From the NCBI GenBank assembly GCA_001916055.1, contig MNRR01000042.1, positions 1 to 21,805 on the forward strand: 21,805 bases of DNA. Reading direction: 5' to 3'. The translations under genes and the position numbers were made by a program. The notes under the pieces are model-generated. The model worked only from the letters and a program-made list of their open reading frames with translations, ran no database searches and was not told where the DNA came from. Source of the stretch: Clostridium sp. 28_12. GTDB taxonomy: Bacteria; Bacillota; Clostridia; TANB77; CAG-508. Position 1 is the first letter of the stretch. Each line of letters begins with the position of its first letter. Below, piece by piece: positions 13,801 through 20,075 of this stretch.

Positions 13801-15683
13801 TCTTTAACTTTCATTATTCCTACTTCTGTTATTTTTTCTGTAACTGCTGAAAATCCTGTTGTTTCTAAGTCTAGTACACAATATGTGGTGTCAAGTGGTT
13901 GACCTTTAGCGTTTGTTACTGAATTTTCTTTATCTGGTGCTAAATATGCTTCTACACCATAAATAACTTTCATATCTGGATTGTCTCTTCCTAGTAAATG
14001 ATATGCTTCTGGAAATGCTTGTACAACTCCATGGTCTGTAATTGCAATTGATTTCATTCCCCATTTCATCGCTCTTTTTATTAAGTCTGTTGCTGATGTC
14101 ATTGCATCCATTGCACTCATTTTGGTGTGCATATGTAGTTCTACTCTCTTTACTTCCGCATTATCCATTCTCACTGTTTTTGGCTTTGGCTCTGATACCA
14201 TAATCGTATTTGCCATTACTGTTAATTCATTTGAAAATGTGTCCATTTGTGCTTTTCCCGCAAGTTTTATAGCAGGTGTTGAGCCTAAACGCTTTATTAT
14301 TTTTTTTGCACTATTTCCTGGCAAAAATGCTTTACATGTCATGGTACTTGTTCCATCATATATATCTATACTTAAAATTACTTTTCCTGATTTTGTCTCT
14401 TTATCTTCCATTGCTTGAATTTCGCCATCTATACATACACTTCCAGACTCTGGATTAAGGTCAGCTATTTTTACTAATGGCTCTTTTATCACTGGTGCTG
14501 AACCTAAGATTAATGGCGAACTGTCATCTTCTTCTGGAATTGGTGGCAATCCTTCATCACTTATTTCTGCTATAATATTTGCCATTACAGTGATGTCTCC
14601 TGCATATGCATCTAATCCTGCTTTTCCCGTTGTTTTTATAGCTTTTGCTGATTTCATTTTTTCTAGTATTTCATTTCCTTTAGTTGCATCTTCCGCAAAT
14701 GATTTACATGTAATAACTCCTGTTCCATCATAAATTTCGAATATTAACATTCCTTTTCCAGTTTTGGTCTCTCTACATTCACTGTTTACTATTCTACCTT
14801 CTAATGTAATTCTTCCTGAGTTTGCATCAATTTCTTTTATTTTTAATTTCTTTTCTTTTGCTCTTGATGCCTTTCCAAATATTATGTCTTCTGCCTGTGG
14901 TAACTCTTCCATTTCTAGTACATATCCATTTTCGTCTACAGGTGGCATAGCATAATCTGCTTCATTATATGGTCCTTCTGGAATTGGTGGCATTTCCCCT
15001 GGTATATTTTCTGGCATTGATGATATTGAAGACATTCCTTGCATTTCTGAGGTATTATTGTATTGCCCTTCTTGATGTGTTCTTATTGCCATTCCCCTCA
15101 TTGCTTCATGTACTGCCTGTTCTTCAATTTCTTTTGTTTTTTCTTGAAAAGCTTTCATTTCTTGTTCTGTGATTTTTTCTTCTATATTTACAATGTATTT
15201 TTTTCCAAATAAATTGTGTATTACATTTTCTAGCTCTCTATCTAATTTTCTTGCTTTTAAAAAGTCTGCTCCTTTTATTTGCATATATACATTTACATCT
15301 TTTTCTGTTAATTCAACTTTACTTTTTAATAGCAATAATGGCCTCATTAGTGGATATTTATGTGCCATGTAACATATCAAGTTTTCCCATTCGTCATCTA
15401 CTCTCTTTATGTATGTGCCTTCTGCATATGTTATTATCATATGTACTTGTCCAAATTGAAATCTTTCTCTTAAAAATTTTTCCAAATACCATATTTCCTT
15501 TATTTCTATATATTCATCAGATGCCATGCCTAATTCTAATGTGTTTATTTTTTTTATTAAGTTCATTTTTGTTATCATCGCATCTGCTATGTTACTATTT
15601 GTTTTGTAATCGCTAAATACATCTCCTATTTTTCTGCTCTTTCTTGGTTCTTGTGTTTCTTGATTTTCTTGTGCTTGCGCCAT
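10809..15683 (-). CDS. polC: DNA polymerase III PolC-type alpha subunit, enlarged, two OB domains
   Basis: Replicative DNA polymerase of Gram-positive bacteria. Domains in order: N-terminal PolC domain (about 30-200); a Met/Pro/Glu-rich linker (205-265); OB fold 1 (about 279-373); OB fold 2 (about 403-497); PHP domain start (VELHMHTKMSAMD, 514-526; ITDHG, 548-552); the inserted DEDD 3'-5' exonuclease (VLDLETTGF from 603; AHNAKFD 684-690; HRALDDVD 743-750); the remainder of PHP; then the polymerase core with GSRGSVGSSLVAFMTGIT (1064-1081), a four-cysteine zinc site (C1092, C1095, C1116, C1119) and catalytic D1145/D1147 in PDIDLNF. The C-terminus ends QLSLFG. It is 1,624 residues, against about 1,430-1,440 for the usual PolC. 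The excess is explained mainly by the second OB fold and linkers. ATG 15683 has only a distant AAAGGA. No frameshift is seen. Confidence 0.96.
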   Translation of the reverse strand: MAQAQENQETQEPRKSRKIGDVFSDYKTNSNIADAMITKMNLIKKINTLELGMASDEYIEIKEIWYLEKFLRERFQFGQVHMIITYAEGTYIKRVDDEWENLICYMAHKYPLMRPLLLLKSKVELTEKDVNVYMQIKGADFLKARKLDRELENVIHNLFGKKYIVNIEEKITEQEMKAFQEKTKEIEEQAVHEAMRGMAIRTHQEGQYNNTSEMQGMSSISSMPENIPGEMPPIPEGPYNEADYAMPPVDENGYVLEMEELPQAEDIIFGKASRAKEKKLKIKEIDANSGRITLEGRIVNSECRETKTGKGMLIFEIYDGTGVITCKSFAEDATKGNEILEKMKSAKAIKTTGKAGLDAYAGDITVMANIIAEISDEGLPPIPEEDDSSPLILGSAPVIKEPLVKIADLNPESGSVCIDGEIQAMEDKETKSGKVILSIDIYDGTSTMTCKAFLPGNSAKKIIKRLGSTPAIKLAGKAQMDTFSNELTVMANTIMVSEPKPKTVRMDNAEVKRVELHMHTKMSAMDAMTSATDLIKRAMKWGMKSIAITDHGVVQAFPEAYHLLGRDNPDMKVIYGVEAYLAPDKENSVTNAKGQPLDTTYCVLDLETTGFSAVTEKITEVGIMKVKDGKVIDEFSCFVNPEKPIPQRVVEVTNITDEMVKDAETIDKVFPKILEFLGDSIIVAHNAKFDVGFLKQNAKVLGYDFDYTVLDTLTLAKDVFPNMKKYKLGKIADELGIKVEVAHRALDDVDTTVKVFNVMLDRLRDRGVTTVEEIDTKGRDEEAKKEEYKKLNTYHAIILAKNYIGLRNLYKLVSLSHLHYFYKRPRILKSLYKKYSEGLILGSACEAGELYQAIELGKSDEEIENIARDYDYLEIQPIGNNDFLVRNGVVPDREYLKDINRKIVALGEKLGKLVVATCDVHFMDPQDEVYRRILEAGQGYKDADEQAPLYLRTTEEMLKEFEYLGKEKAYEVVVTNTNKVADMCDRIDPISPEKCPPHIPGCEEDIKNIAYKKAHELYGDTLPEIVQTRLDKELNSIISNGYSVMYIIAQKLVWKSNEDGYIVGSRGSVGSSLVAFMTGITEVNSLKPHYRCPNCKYSEFEDYGVGNGFDLPDKDCPKCGTKMAKDGMDIPFETFLGFNGDKEPDIDLNFSGEYQAKAHKYTEVIFGKGTCFKAGTVGTVAEKTAFGYVKKYFEERNIPVNKAEIARLSVGCTGIKRTTGQHPGGIIVVPKGREIYEFTPVQHPADDPNSDIITTHFDYHSIDGNLLKLDILGHDDPTVIRMLQDITGIAPTEIPLDDKETMSIFNSTKALGVTPEQIHSEVGTFGIPEYGTKFARGMLLDTHPTTFDELIRISGLSHGTDVWLGNAQTLIEQGIVTLQQAICCRDDIMIYLIQKGLPPDKSFKIMEAVRKGKVAKGKEPKWKDEYIPLMKEHDVPDWYIKSCEKIKYMFPKAHAAAYVTNAFRIAWFKVHIPLAYYAAYYTIRAKAFDAEVMINGKEKVKNKMKEIDMMGNNATPKDKDMYDDLEIVLEMYERGLRFLPIDLYKSHATKFQVEGDCLRPPLNSIAGLGNVAAESIMNARKDEKFMSIDDMKIRAKIGDSVTELLKQFGCLEGMSQSNQLSLFG

Positions 15684-15788
15684 TTTCGCTTTCTTTCCTT
15701 TCTTTTGCTGGTTTTTTGCTTTAACTGATTTTTGAATCTCTTGTTTTTCTTGTTGTATTTTATCACATTTTTTGATTTTATTCTATAT

Positions 15789-15854
15789 TTTTGCACATTT
15801 TAGATCGCTTTTTTTCGGTGCATTGCACACCTGAGATCGCTTTTTTTCCGTGCA
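15789..15854. repeat. Intergenic repeat cluster C (2 units)
   Basis: Two direct units lie at about 15789-15822 and 15823-15854, both with the core GATCGCTTTTTTTC(G/C)GTGCA and a TTGCACA left end. They lie in the divergent gap between polC (-) and the hypothetical gene at 15944 (+). Confidence 0.9.
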
Positions 15855-15882
15855 GATTTAATAATTTTTTCTCAAAAAGACC

Positions 15883-15911
15883 TTGAAATTTTCACAAAAA
15901 AATATTATCAT
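15883..15911 (+). promoter_or_regulatory. Promoter of the 15944 hypothetical gene
   Basis: TTGAAA (15883-15888), a 17-base spacer and TATCAT (15906-15911) lie about 32 bases upstream of the ATG. Confidence 0.65.
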
Positions 15912-15943
15912 ATATGGAGTTTATGTTATAAGGAGGTATACTA

Positions 15944-16612
15944 ATGGCGAAAGCTTCAATAAAAAAACAAGAACCAAAAAGAGATGAAGTTGAATTTGGT
16001 CCAAAAGCCGAGAAAAATATTGAAATTAACTCAATTAATAATATTGAAAATAATGAAACTAATTTAGAAGATTTAAAAAATATTTTACAAGATTTAAAAA
16101 ATGTTTTAACTAATTTAGGTGTTAATATTTCTGAATTGGAAGTTTCTCTTGCTTCTGATAAAAATGAAGAAAAGGATTCTAACAATGAGGAAAAAATTGA
16201 TGAACAACCTAAAGATAGTGATGTACTTTTGATTTCAGAAACTCAAGGTAAAGTTGTATTACCTTACAAAATAGAAGATGTTGAAAAAATTCTTGATAAA
16301 AATAAAAGTTATTCTAACATTCAAGATGTAATTGATGGTGAATATACTTTCCCAATTGATAAATACAAAAATTCATCTAAGTCAAGATTTAAAGAGGCTT
16401 ATAATTTAATGAGAAAAAAAGAAAAAGCTTCTGTTTTTGATAGCATAAGTCTTGCTACAGAAGTTGTTTTTAATAGTTCTCTTAATCCTGCTGTAATAAC
16501 AGCTTGTAACAATTTGGACCAACTTGATGTTTATCTTGATTGTTTGTCTTCTAATGAACTTGATAAATTTAACTATTTTAAAGTTAAATATGAAATTGTT
16601 CCAAAAAAATAA
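15944..16612 (+). CDS. Hypothetical protein, 222 residues
   Basis: I do not recognise this family. ATG 15944 is preceded by an excellent ATAAGGAGG eight bases away and by a promoter at 15883-15911, so expression is likely. The first ~90 residues are charged and Asn/Glu/Lys-rich, with a leucine-spaced helical segment LEDLKNILQDLKNVLTNLGV (61-80) that could form a short coiled coil. Residues about 95-222 look like a compact globular domain: SETQGKVVLPYKIEDVEKIL, then YTFPIDKYKNSSKSRFKEAY, SLATEVVFNSSLNPAVITAC and a short C-terminal beta-like end (FNYFKVKYEIVPKK). There is no signal peptide or membrane segment, so it is probably cytoplasmic. It is one of only two plus-strand genes in the window, divergent from polC and convergent with ddl. 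No context points to a function. Confidence 0.85.
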   Translation: MAKASIKKQEPKRDEVEFGPKAEKNIEINSINNIENNETNLEDLKNILQDLKNVLTNLGVNISELEVSLASDKNEEKDSNNEEKIDEQPKDSDVLLISETQGKVVLPYKIEDVEKILDKNKSYSNIQDVIDGEYTFPIDKYKNSSKSRFKEAYNLMRKKEKASVFDSISLATEVVFNSSLNPAVITACNNLDQLDVYLDCLSSNELDKFNYFKVKYEIVPKK

Positions 16613-16633
16613 TTTTAAGGTGTCTATATAGAA

Positions 16634-16677
16634 TGAACCCCAATTATTAAACACAAAAGTCTAATAACTGGGGTTCA
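16634..16677. terminator. Long hairpin between convergent genes, likely bidirectional terminator
   Basis: TGAACCCCAATTATTA (16634-16649) pairs with TAATAACTGGGGTTCA (16662-16677). This gives a 16 bp stem with a single A-C mismatch and a 12-base loop. It sits midway between the stop codons of the 15944 gene and ddl. A seven-T run follows about 12 bases later on the plus strand, so the U-tract is not ideally placed on either strand. Confidence 0.65.
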
Positions 16678-16695
16678 ATATATTTGCATCTTTTT

Positions 16696-17697
16696 TTAAT
16701 CTTTTATTGCATTTGCTATTAATTTGTCTAAAAGTTCAGAATATTTAATTCCAACTGCTTCAAATAATTTTGGATACATACTTATTTTTGTAAAACCTGG
16801 CATTGTATTAATTTCGTTTATGTATATTTTATTTGTATCTTTTTCTATAAAAAAGTCTACTCTAGCTAATCCGCTTCCATCAATTGCTTTAAATGCTCTT
16901 ATCGCAAGTTTTTGAATTTGCTCAATCTGTTCTTTAGAAATATCTGCTGGAATTATTGTTTTTGACTCTGGAATGTTGTATTTTGCATCAAAACTGTAAA
17001 ATTCTTCTGCTGACATTATTTCGCCAACAGTTGAAGCTCTTACTTCTGTTCCATCCAAAATCGCACATTCCACTTCTCTTGCATTTATTCCTTGCTCTAT
17101 TAAAATTTTGTTATCATACTGACCTGCATTTTCAATTGCCATTTTTAGTTCTTCATTATTAGTAGCCTTTTTTACTCCTACCGATGAACCAGAATTTGAT
17201 GGTTTTACAAACATTGGATAATTCAATTTTTTAGTTATACTTTCCACCTTGAATTCTTCCTCTTCAAAATTCTCATTTACTATTATGTATCCATTCTCTT
17301 TTTTCTTTATATATACATATGGTGCTTCTGGAATTCCGGCCTTTTCAAAAATAATCTTTGTATATACTTTATCCATCCCTACACTTGATGCTAGTACTTT
17401 ACAGCCCACATATGGAACTTTTAGCATTTCTAACATTCCTTGTATTGTCCCATCTTCTCCTCCAAGGCCATGTAAAACTGGAAACACTACATCCAACTTT
17501 TTTAGTGTCCATATCAGATTATAAATTTCTTCTTTTTCATCATCTATAACCTCATACCACTTTCCATACTTGTTTATATATATTTCATGTATCTCATATT
17601 TTTCTTTATCTAGATTCTCTATAACTGACTTTGCAGACATTACTGATATATCATGTTCTGTTGATACACCACCATAAACAATTCCTAATTTTATCAT
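16696..17697 (-). CDS. ddl: D-alanine--D-alanine ligase
   Basis: ATP-grasp ligase that joins two D-alanines for the peptidoglycan stem peptide, in the cytoplasm. The 333-residue protein has the N-terminal GIVYGGVSTEHDISVMSA (5-22), HGLGGEDGTIQG (76-87), the ATP-grasp stretch FVKPSNSGSSVGV (163-175), the omega-loop FYSFDAKY (233-240) and the metal-binding INEINTMPGFT (293-303). The K239-Y240 pair corresponds to the Lys-Tyr pair of E. coli DdlB. The tyrosine predicts D-Ala-D-Ala rather than D-Ala-D-lactate specificity, so this is not a vancomycin-resistance ligase. ATG 17697 follows GGAGGATTGTAAT. It is third in a minus-strand unit after dapF and dapL, 54 bases from the dapL stop, linking both peptide precursors in one operon. 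Confidence 0.95.
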   Translation of the reverse strand: MIKLGIVYGGVSTEHDISVMSAKSVIENLDKEKYEIHEIYINKYGKWYEVIDDEKEEIYNLIWTLKKLDVVFPVLHGLGGEDGTIQGMLEMLKVPYVGCKVLASSVGMDKVYTKIIFEKAGIPEAPYVYIKKKENGYIIVNENFEEEEFKVESITKKLNYPMFVKPSNSGSSVGVKKATNNEELKMAIENAGQYDNKILIEQGINAREVECAILDGTEVRASTVGEIMSAEEFYSFDAKYNIPESKTIIPADISKEQIEQIQKLAIRAFKAIDGSGLARVDFFIEKDTNKIYINEINTMPGFTKISMYPKLFEAVGIKYSELLDKLIANAIKD

Positions 17698-17751
17698 ATT
17701 ACAATCCTCCGCTTCCTTTAATTATATGACCTAAAATTCTATTTATTCAAA

Positions 17752-18972
17752 TTATTTTAGTCTATTCATTGCCTCGATTGTATTTTCTCTAGTTGCAAAA
17801 GCAGTTAATCTGAAATAGCCCTCTCCACTAGGTCCAAAGCCGCTTCCAGGTGTTCCTACTATATTGTATTCTTTTAGTAATTTGTCAAAGAATTCCCAAG
17901 ATGTTAATTCATCAGGAACTTTTAGCCAAATATATGGTGCATTAATTCCTCCATATACTTCATATCCTGCTTCTTGTAATCCTTCTCTTATTATTTTTGC
18001 ATTTTCTAAATAATAATTAATATTTTCTTTTATTTGTTTTTGCCCCTCTTCGGTATATATTGCCTCGGCTGCTCTCTGAATTATGTATGATGCACCATTA
18101 AATTTTGTGCAAGTTCTTCTATTCCACAACTTGTTAAGCTCTACTTCTTCACCATTTTTAGTATATCCTTTTACTTGTTTTGGAACCACTATATATCCAC
18201 ATCTCAATCCTGTAAAACCTGCTGTTTTTGAATAACTTTTGAATTCTATTGCAACTTGTTTCGCACCTTCAACCTCATATATACTTCTAGGGATGTTTTC
18301 TTCTGTTATGAATGCTTGATATGCTGAATCATATAATATTACTGCTTTGTTTTTTATTGCATAATCCACCCATTTTTTTAATTCTTCTTTTGTTAGCACA
18401 GTTCCTGTTGGATTGTTTGGAAAACATAGATAAATTATATCTACTTTTTCTTTTGGCAATTGTGGCTTGAAGTAATTTTCTTTATTTACTGGCAAATATA
18501 CTATTTTTTCATATTTTCCTGTTTCTTTATTAAATTTTCCACTTCTGCCAGACATTACATTTGTGTCTAAATATACAGGATATACTGGGTCTGTAATTGC
18601 TACTTTATTGTCTATTGCAAAAATGTCTACAATATTTCCGCAGTCACATTTGGCTCCATCTGATACAAATATTTCATCTAGTTTTATATCAATTCCTTTT
18701 TCTCTATATTCATTTGAGATTGCTTCTCTTAAAAATTCATATCCTTGTTCTGGTCCATATCCTTTAAATCCATCTTGAGTTGCAACTTCATCAACTGCTT
18801 TATGCATAGCCTCTATACAAGCTGGTACAATTGGTCTCGTAACATCTCCTATTCCTAGCTTTATTATTTTTTTGTCTGGATTTTGTGAAGAATATTCAGC
18901 AACTTTTTTAGCTATTGTTGAAAACAAATAACTGTCTTGTAATTCTAAAAAATTTTCGTTTATATAACTCAT
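17752..18972 (-). CDS. dapL: LL-diaminopimelate aminotransferase (DapL)
   Basis: PLP enzyme that converts tetrahydrodipicolinate directly to LL-2,6-diaminopimelate using glutamate, bypassing the succinylase and acetylase routes. The 406-residue, fold-type I protein shows LGIGDVTRPIVPACIEAM (39-56), the GYGPEQGYEFLREAI stretch, SDGAKCDCGNI (104-113), CFPNNPTGT (183-191), YDSAYQAFI (214-222) and the PLP lysine K249 in SYSKTAGFTGLRCGY. These features separate DapL from ordinary aspartate aminotransferases. Its ATG overlaps the dapF stop by four bases (ATGA) and has AAGGAGG just upstream, inside dapF. That is consistent with translational coupling to the next enzyme of the same pathway, the epimerase. 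No dapD, dapC or dapE type gene is present nearby. Confidence 0.96.
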   Translation of the reverse strand: MSYINENFLELQDSYLFSTIAKKVAEYSSQNPDKKIIKLGIGDVTRPIVPACIEAMHKAVDEVATQDGFKGYGPEQGYEFLREAISNEYREKGIDIKLDEIFVSDGAKCDCGNIVDIFAIDNKVAITDPVYPVYLDTNVMSGRSGKFNKETGKYEKIVYLPVNKENYFKPQLPKEKVDIIYLCFPNNPTGTVLTKEELKKWVDYAIKNKAVILYDSAYQAFITEENIPRSIYEVEGAKQVAIEFKSYSKTAGFTGLRCGYIVVPKQVKGYTKNGEEVELNKLWNRRTCTKFNGASYIIQRAAEAIYTEEGQKQIKENINYYLENAKIIREGLQEAGYEVYGGINAPYIWLKVPDELTSWEFFDKLLKEYNIVGTPGSGFGPSGEGYFRLTAFATRENTIEAMNRLK

Positions 18973-19820
18973 AATATGCCTCCTTGTTCTATAAGTTCCC
19001 CTTCGAACACTGTTGTTGCAGGTCCAGTCATATATACATGATTATTTTCTTTATTCCATTCTATTTCTAAGTTTCCACCTAATAATTCAATTGTAACTTT
19101 TCTATCTGTTAATCCGTTTAGATTGCAAGCTACTGCTGTTGCACATGCTCCTGTACCGCATGCAAGTGTCTCTCCTGCACCTCTTTCCCATACTCTCATT
19201 TTTATTGTATTTCTATCTATTATTTGAACAAATTCTACATTCGTTCTTCTTGGAAAAGCTTTGTTTACTTCTAATTCTTCTCCATATTTTTTTACATCAA
19301 ATTTGCTTGTATCTTTTACAATTGTTATTGCATGTGGATTTCCCATTGATACACATGTAAATTTAAATTCTCTATCTTTAGCTTTCAATACCAAGTTTTT
19401 TACTGGATTTTCTGTTGATACTACCGGAACCTTTTCTGCTTCTAAAATTGGTTCTCCCATATCAACTCTAACTGTTTTTACTTTTCCATCTTCTACATTT
19501 AATTCTAATATTTTGATTCCTGCTAATGTTTCAATTTTTAGTGTTGTTTTGTCTGTCATTCCTTTGTCATAAACAAACTTTGCCACGCATCTTATTCCAT
19601 TTCCACACATCTCTGCTTGTGAACCATCTGAATTAAACATTGTCATCTTAAAATCTGCCACTTCGCTTTTTTCAATTAAAATTAGTCCATCAGAACCTAT
19701 TCCGAAATTTCTGTTGCTAACAAATCGAGCTAGCTCTGACCTATTTTCAATCTTTTGATTTATTGCGTCCATGTAGACGTAGTCGTTTCCTAGCCCTTCC
19801 ATTTTTGTAAATTTTATCAT
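18969..19820 (-). CDS. dapF: Diaminopimelate epimerase
   Basis: Converts LL-diaminopimelate to the meso form used for peptidoglycan and lysine. The start is set at the ATG with A at 19820 (MIKFTKMEGLGND), which has GAGGGTG six bases before it. The GTG at 19829 belongs to that Shine-Dalgarno region itself and is rejected as start. The 283-residue protein has both catalytic cysteines: C72 in EMCGNGIRC and C221 in GETLACGTGAC. It also has SDGSQAE (64-70) and MGNPHAI (159-165). It is the first gene of dapF-dapL-ddl. Its upstream region (19830-19905) is AT-rich, with TATAAAT but no strong -35, and beyond it lie repeat cluster D and the terminator of the preceding unit. Confidence 0.96.
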   Translation of the reverse strand: MIKFTKMEGLGNDYVYMDAINQKIENRSELARFVSNRNFGIGSDGLILIEKSEVADFKMTMFNSDGSQAEMCGNGIRCVAKFVYDKGMTDKTTLKIETLAGIKILELNVEDGKVKTVRVDMGEPILEAEKVPVVSTENPVKNLVLKAKDREFKFTCVSMGNPHAITIVKDTSKFDVKKYGEELEVNKAFPRRTNVEFVQIIDRNTIKMRVWERGAGETLACGTGACATAVACNLNGLTDRKVTIELLGGNLEIEWNKENNHVYMTGPATTVFEGELIEQGGIL

Positions 19821-19911
19821 TTTTATCACCCTCTATTAGGTATTAATTTTTTATCAGATATATTTATATTTGATTAGCCTGAATTTTATCACAATTACAT
19901 TTTTTTGTCTA

Positions 19912-19981
19912 GTGCACACGTGAGATCGCTTTTTTTCCGTGCAAAATTGCACCGATTATTCCGCTTTTTTTCCGTGCAAAA
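19912..19981. repeat. Intergenic repeat cluster D (2 units)
   Basis: Two direct units occur with a 35-base period. The first (about 19912-19946) reads GTGCACACGTGAGATCGC, a T run, then CCGTGCAAAA. The second (about 19947-19981) reads TTGCACCGATTATTCCGC, a T run, then CCGTGCAAAA. They combine the two sub-types (GAGATCGC and CGATTATTCCGC) seen separately in the other clusters. The right end merges into the T tract of the terminator at 19977-20025. Confidence 0.9.
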
Positions 19982-20025
19982 AATAATAGTTGACCAGGCT
20001 TTTTAATTTTCCAGTCAACTATTAT
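19977..20025 (-). terminator. Terminator of the signal peptidase-DUF5305 unit
   Basis: ATAATAGTTGAC (19983-19994) and GTCAACTATTAT (20014-20025) form a perfect 12 bp stem, with possible CC/GG pairing inside the loop. On the minus strand it is followed by TTTTTTGC. It lies about 50 bases after the DUF5305 stop codon. Its T tract is shared with the end of repeat cluster D. Confidence 0.85.
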
Positions 20026-20075
20026 CTACATTCACATTATTTATTTTTTTGCACATTCACACTTTTTGCATAGTA

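Noticed and set aside
16696..17697. D-Ala-D-Lac (Van-type) ligase
   Set aside because: The Lys-Tyr pair of the omega-loop is kept and no vanH or vanX gene is adjacent. It fits the housekeeping D-Ala-D-Ala ligase.
20046..20067. A further unit of the dispersed repeat (TTTGCACATT...TTTTTGCA)
   Set aside because: It has both end words but lacks the core module and the CCGTGCA end. At about 22 bases it is too short to count, though it may be a decayed copy.
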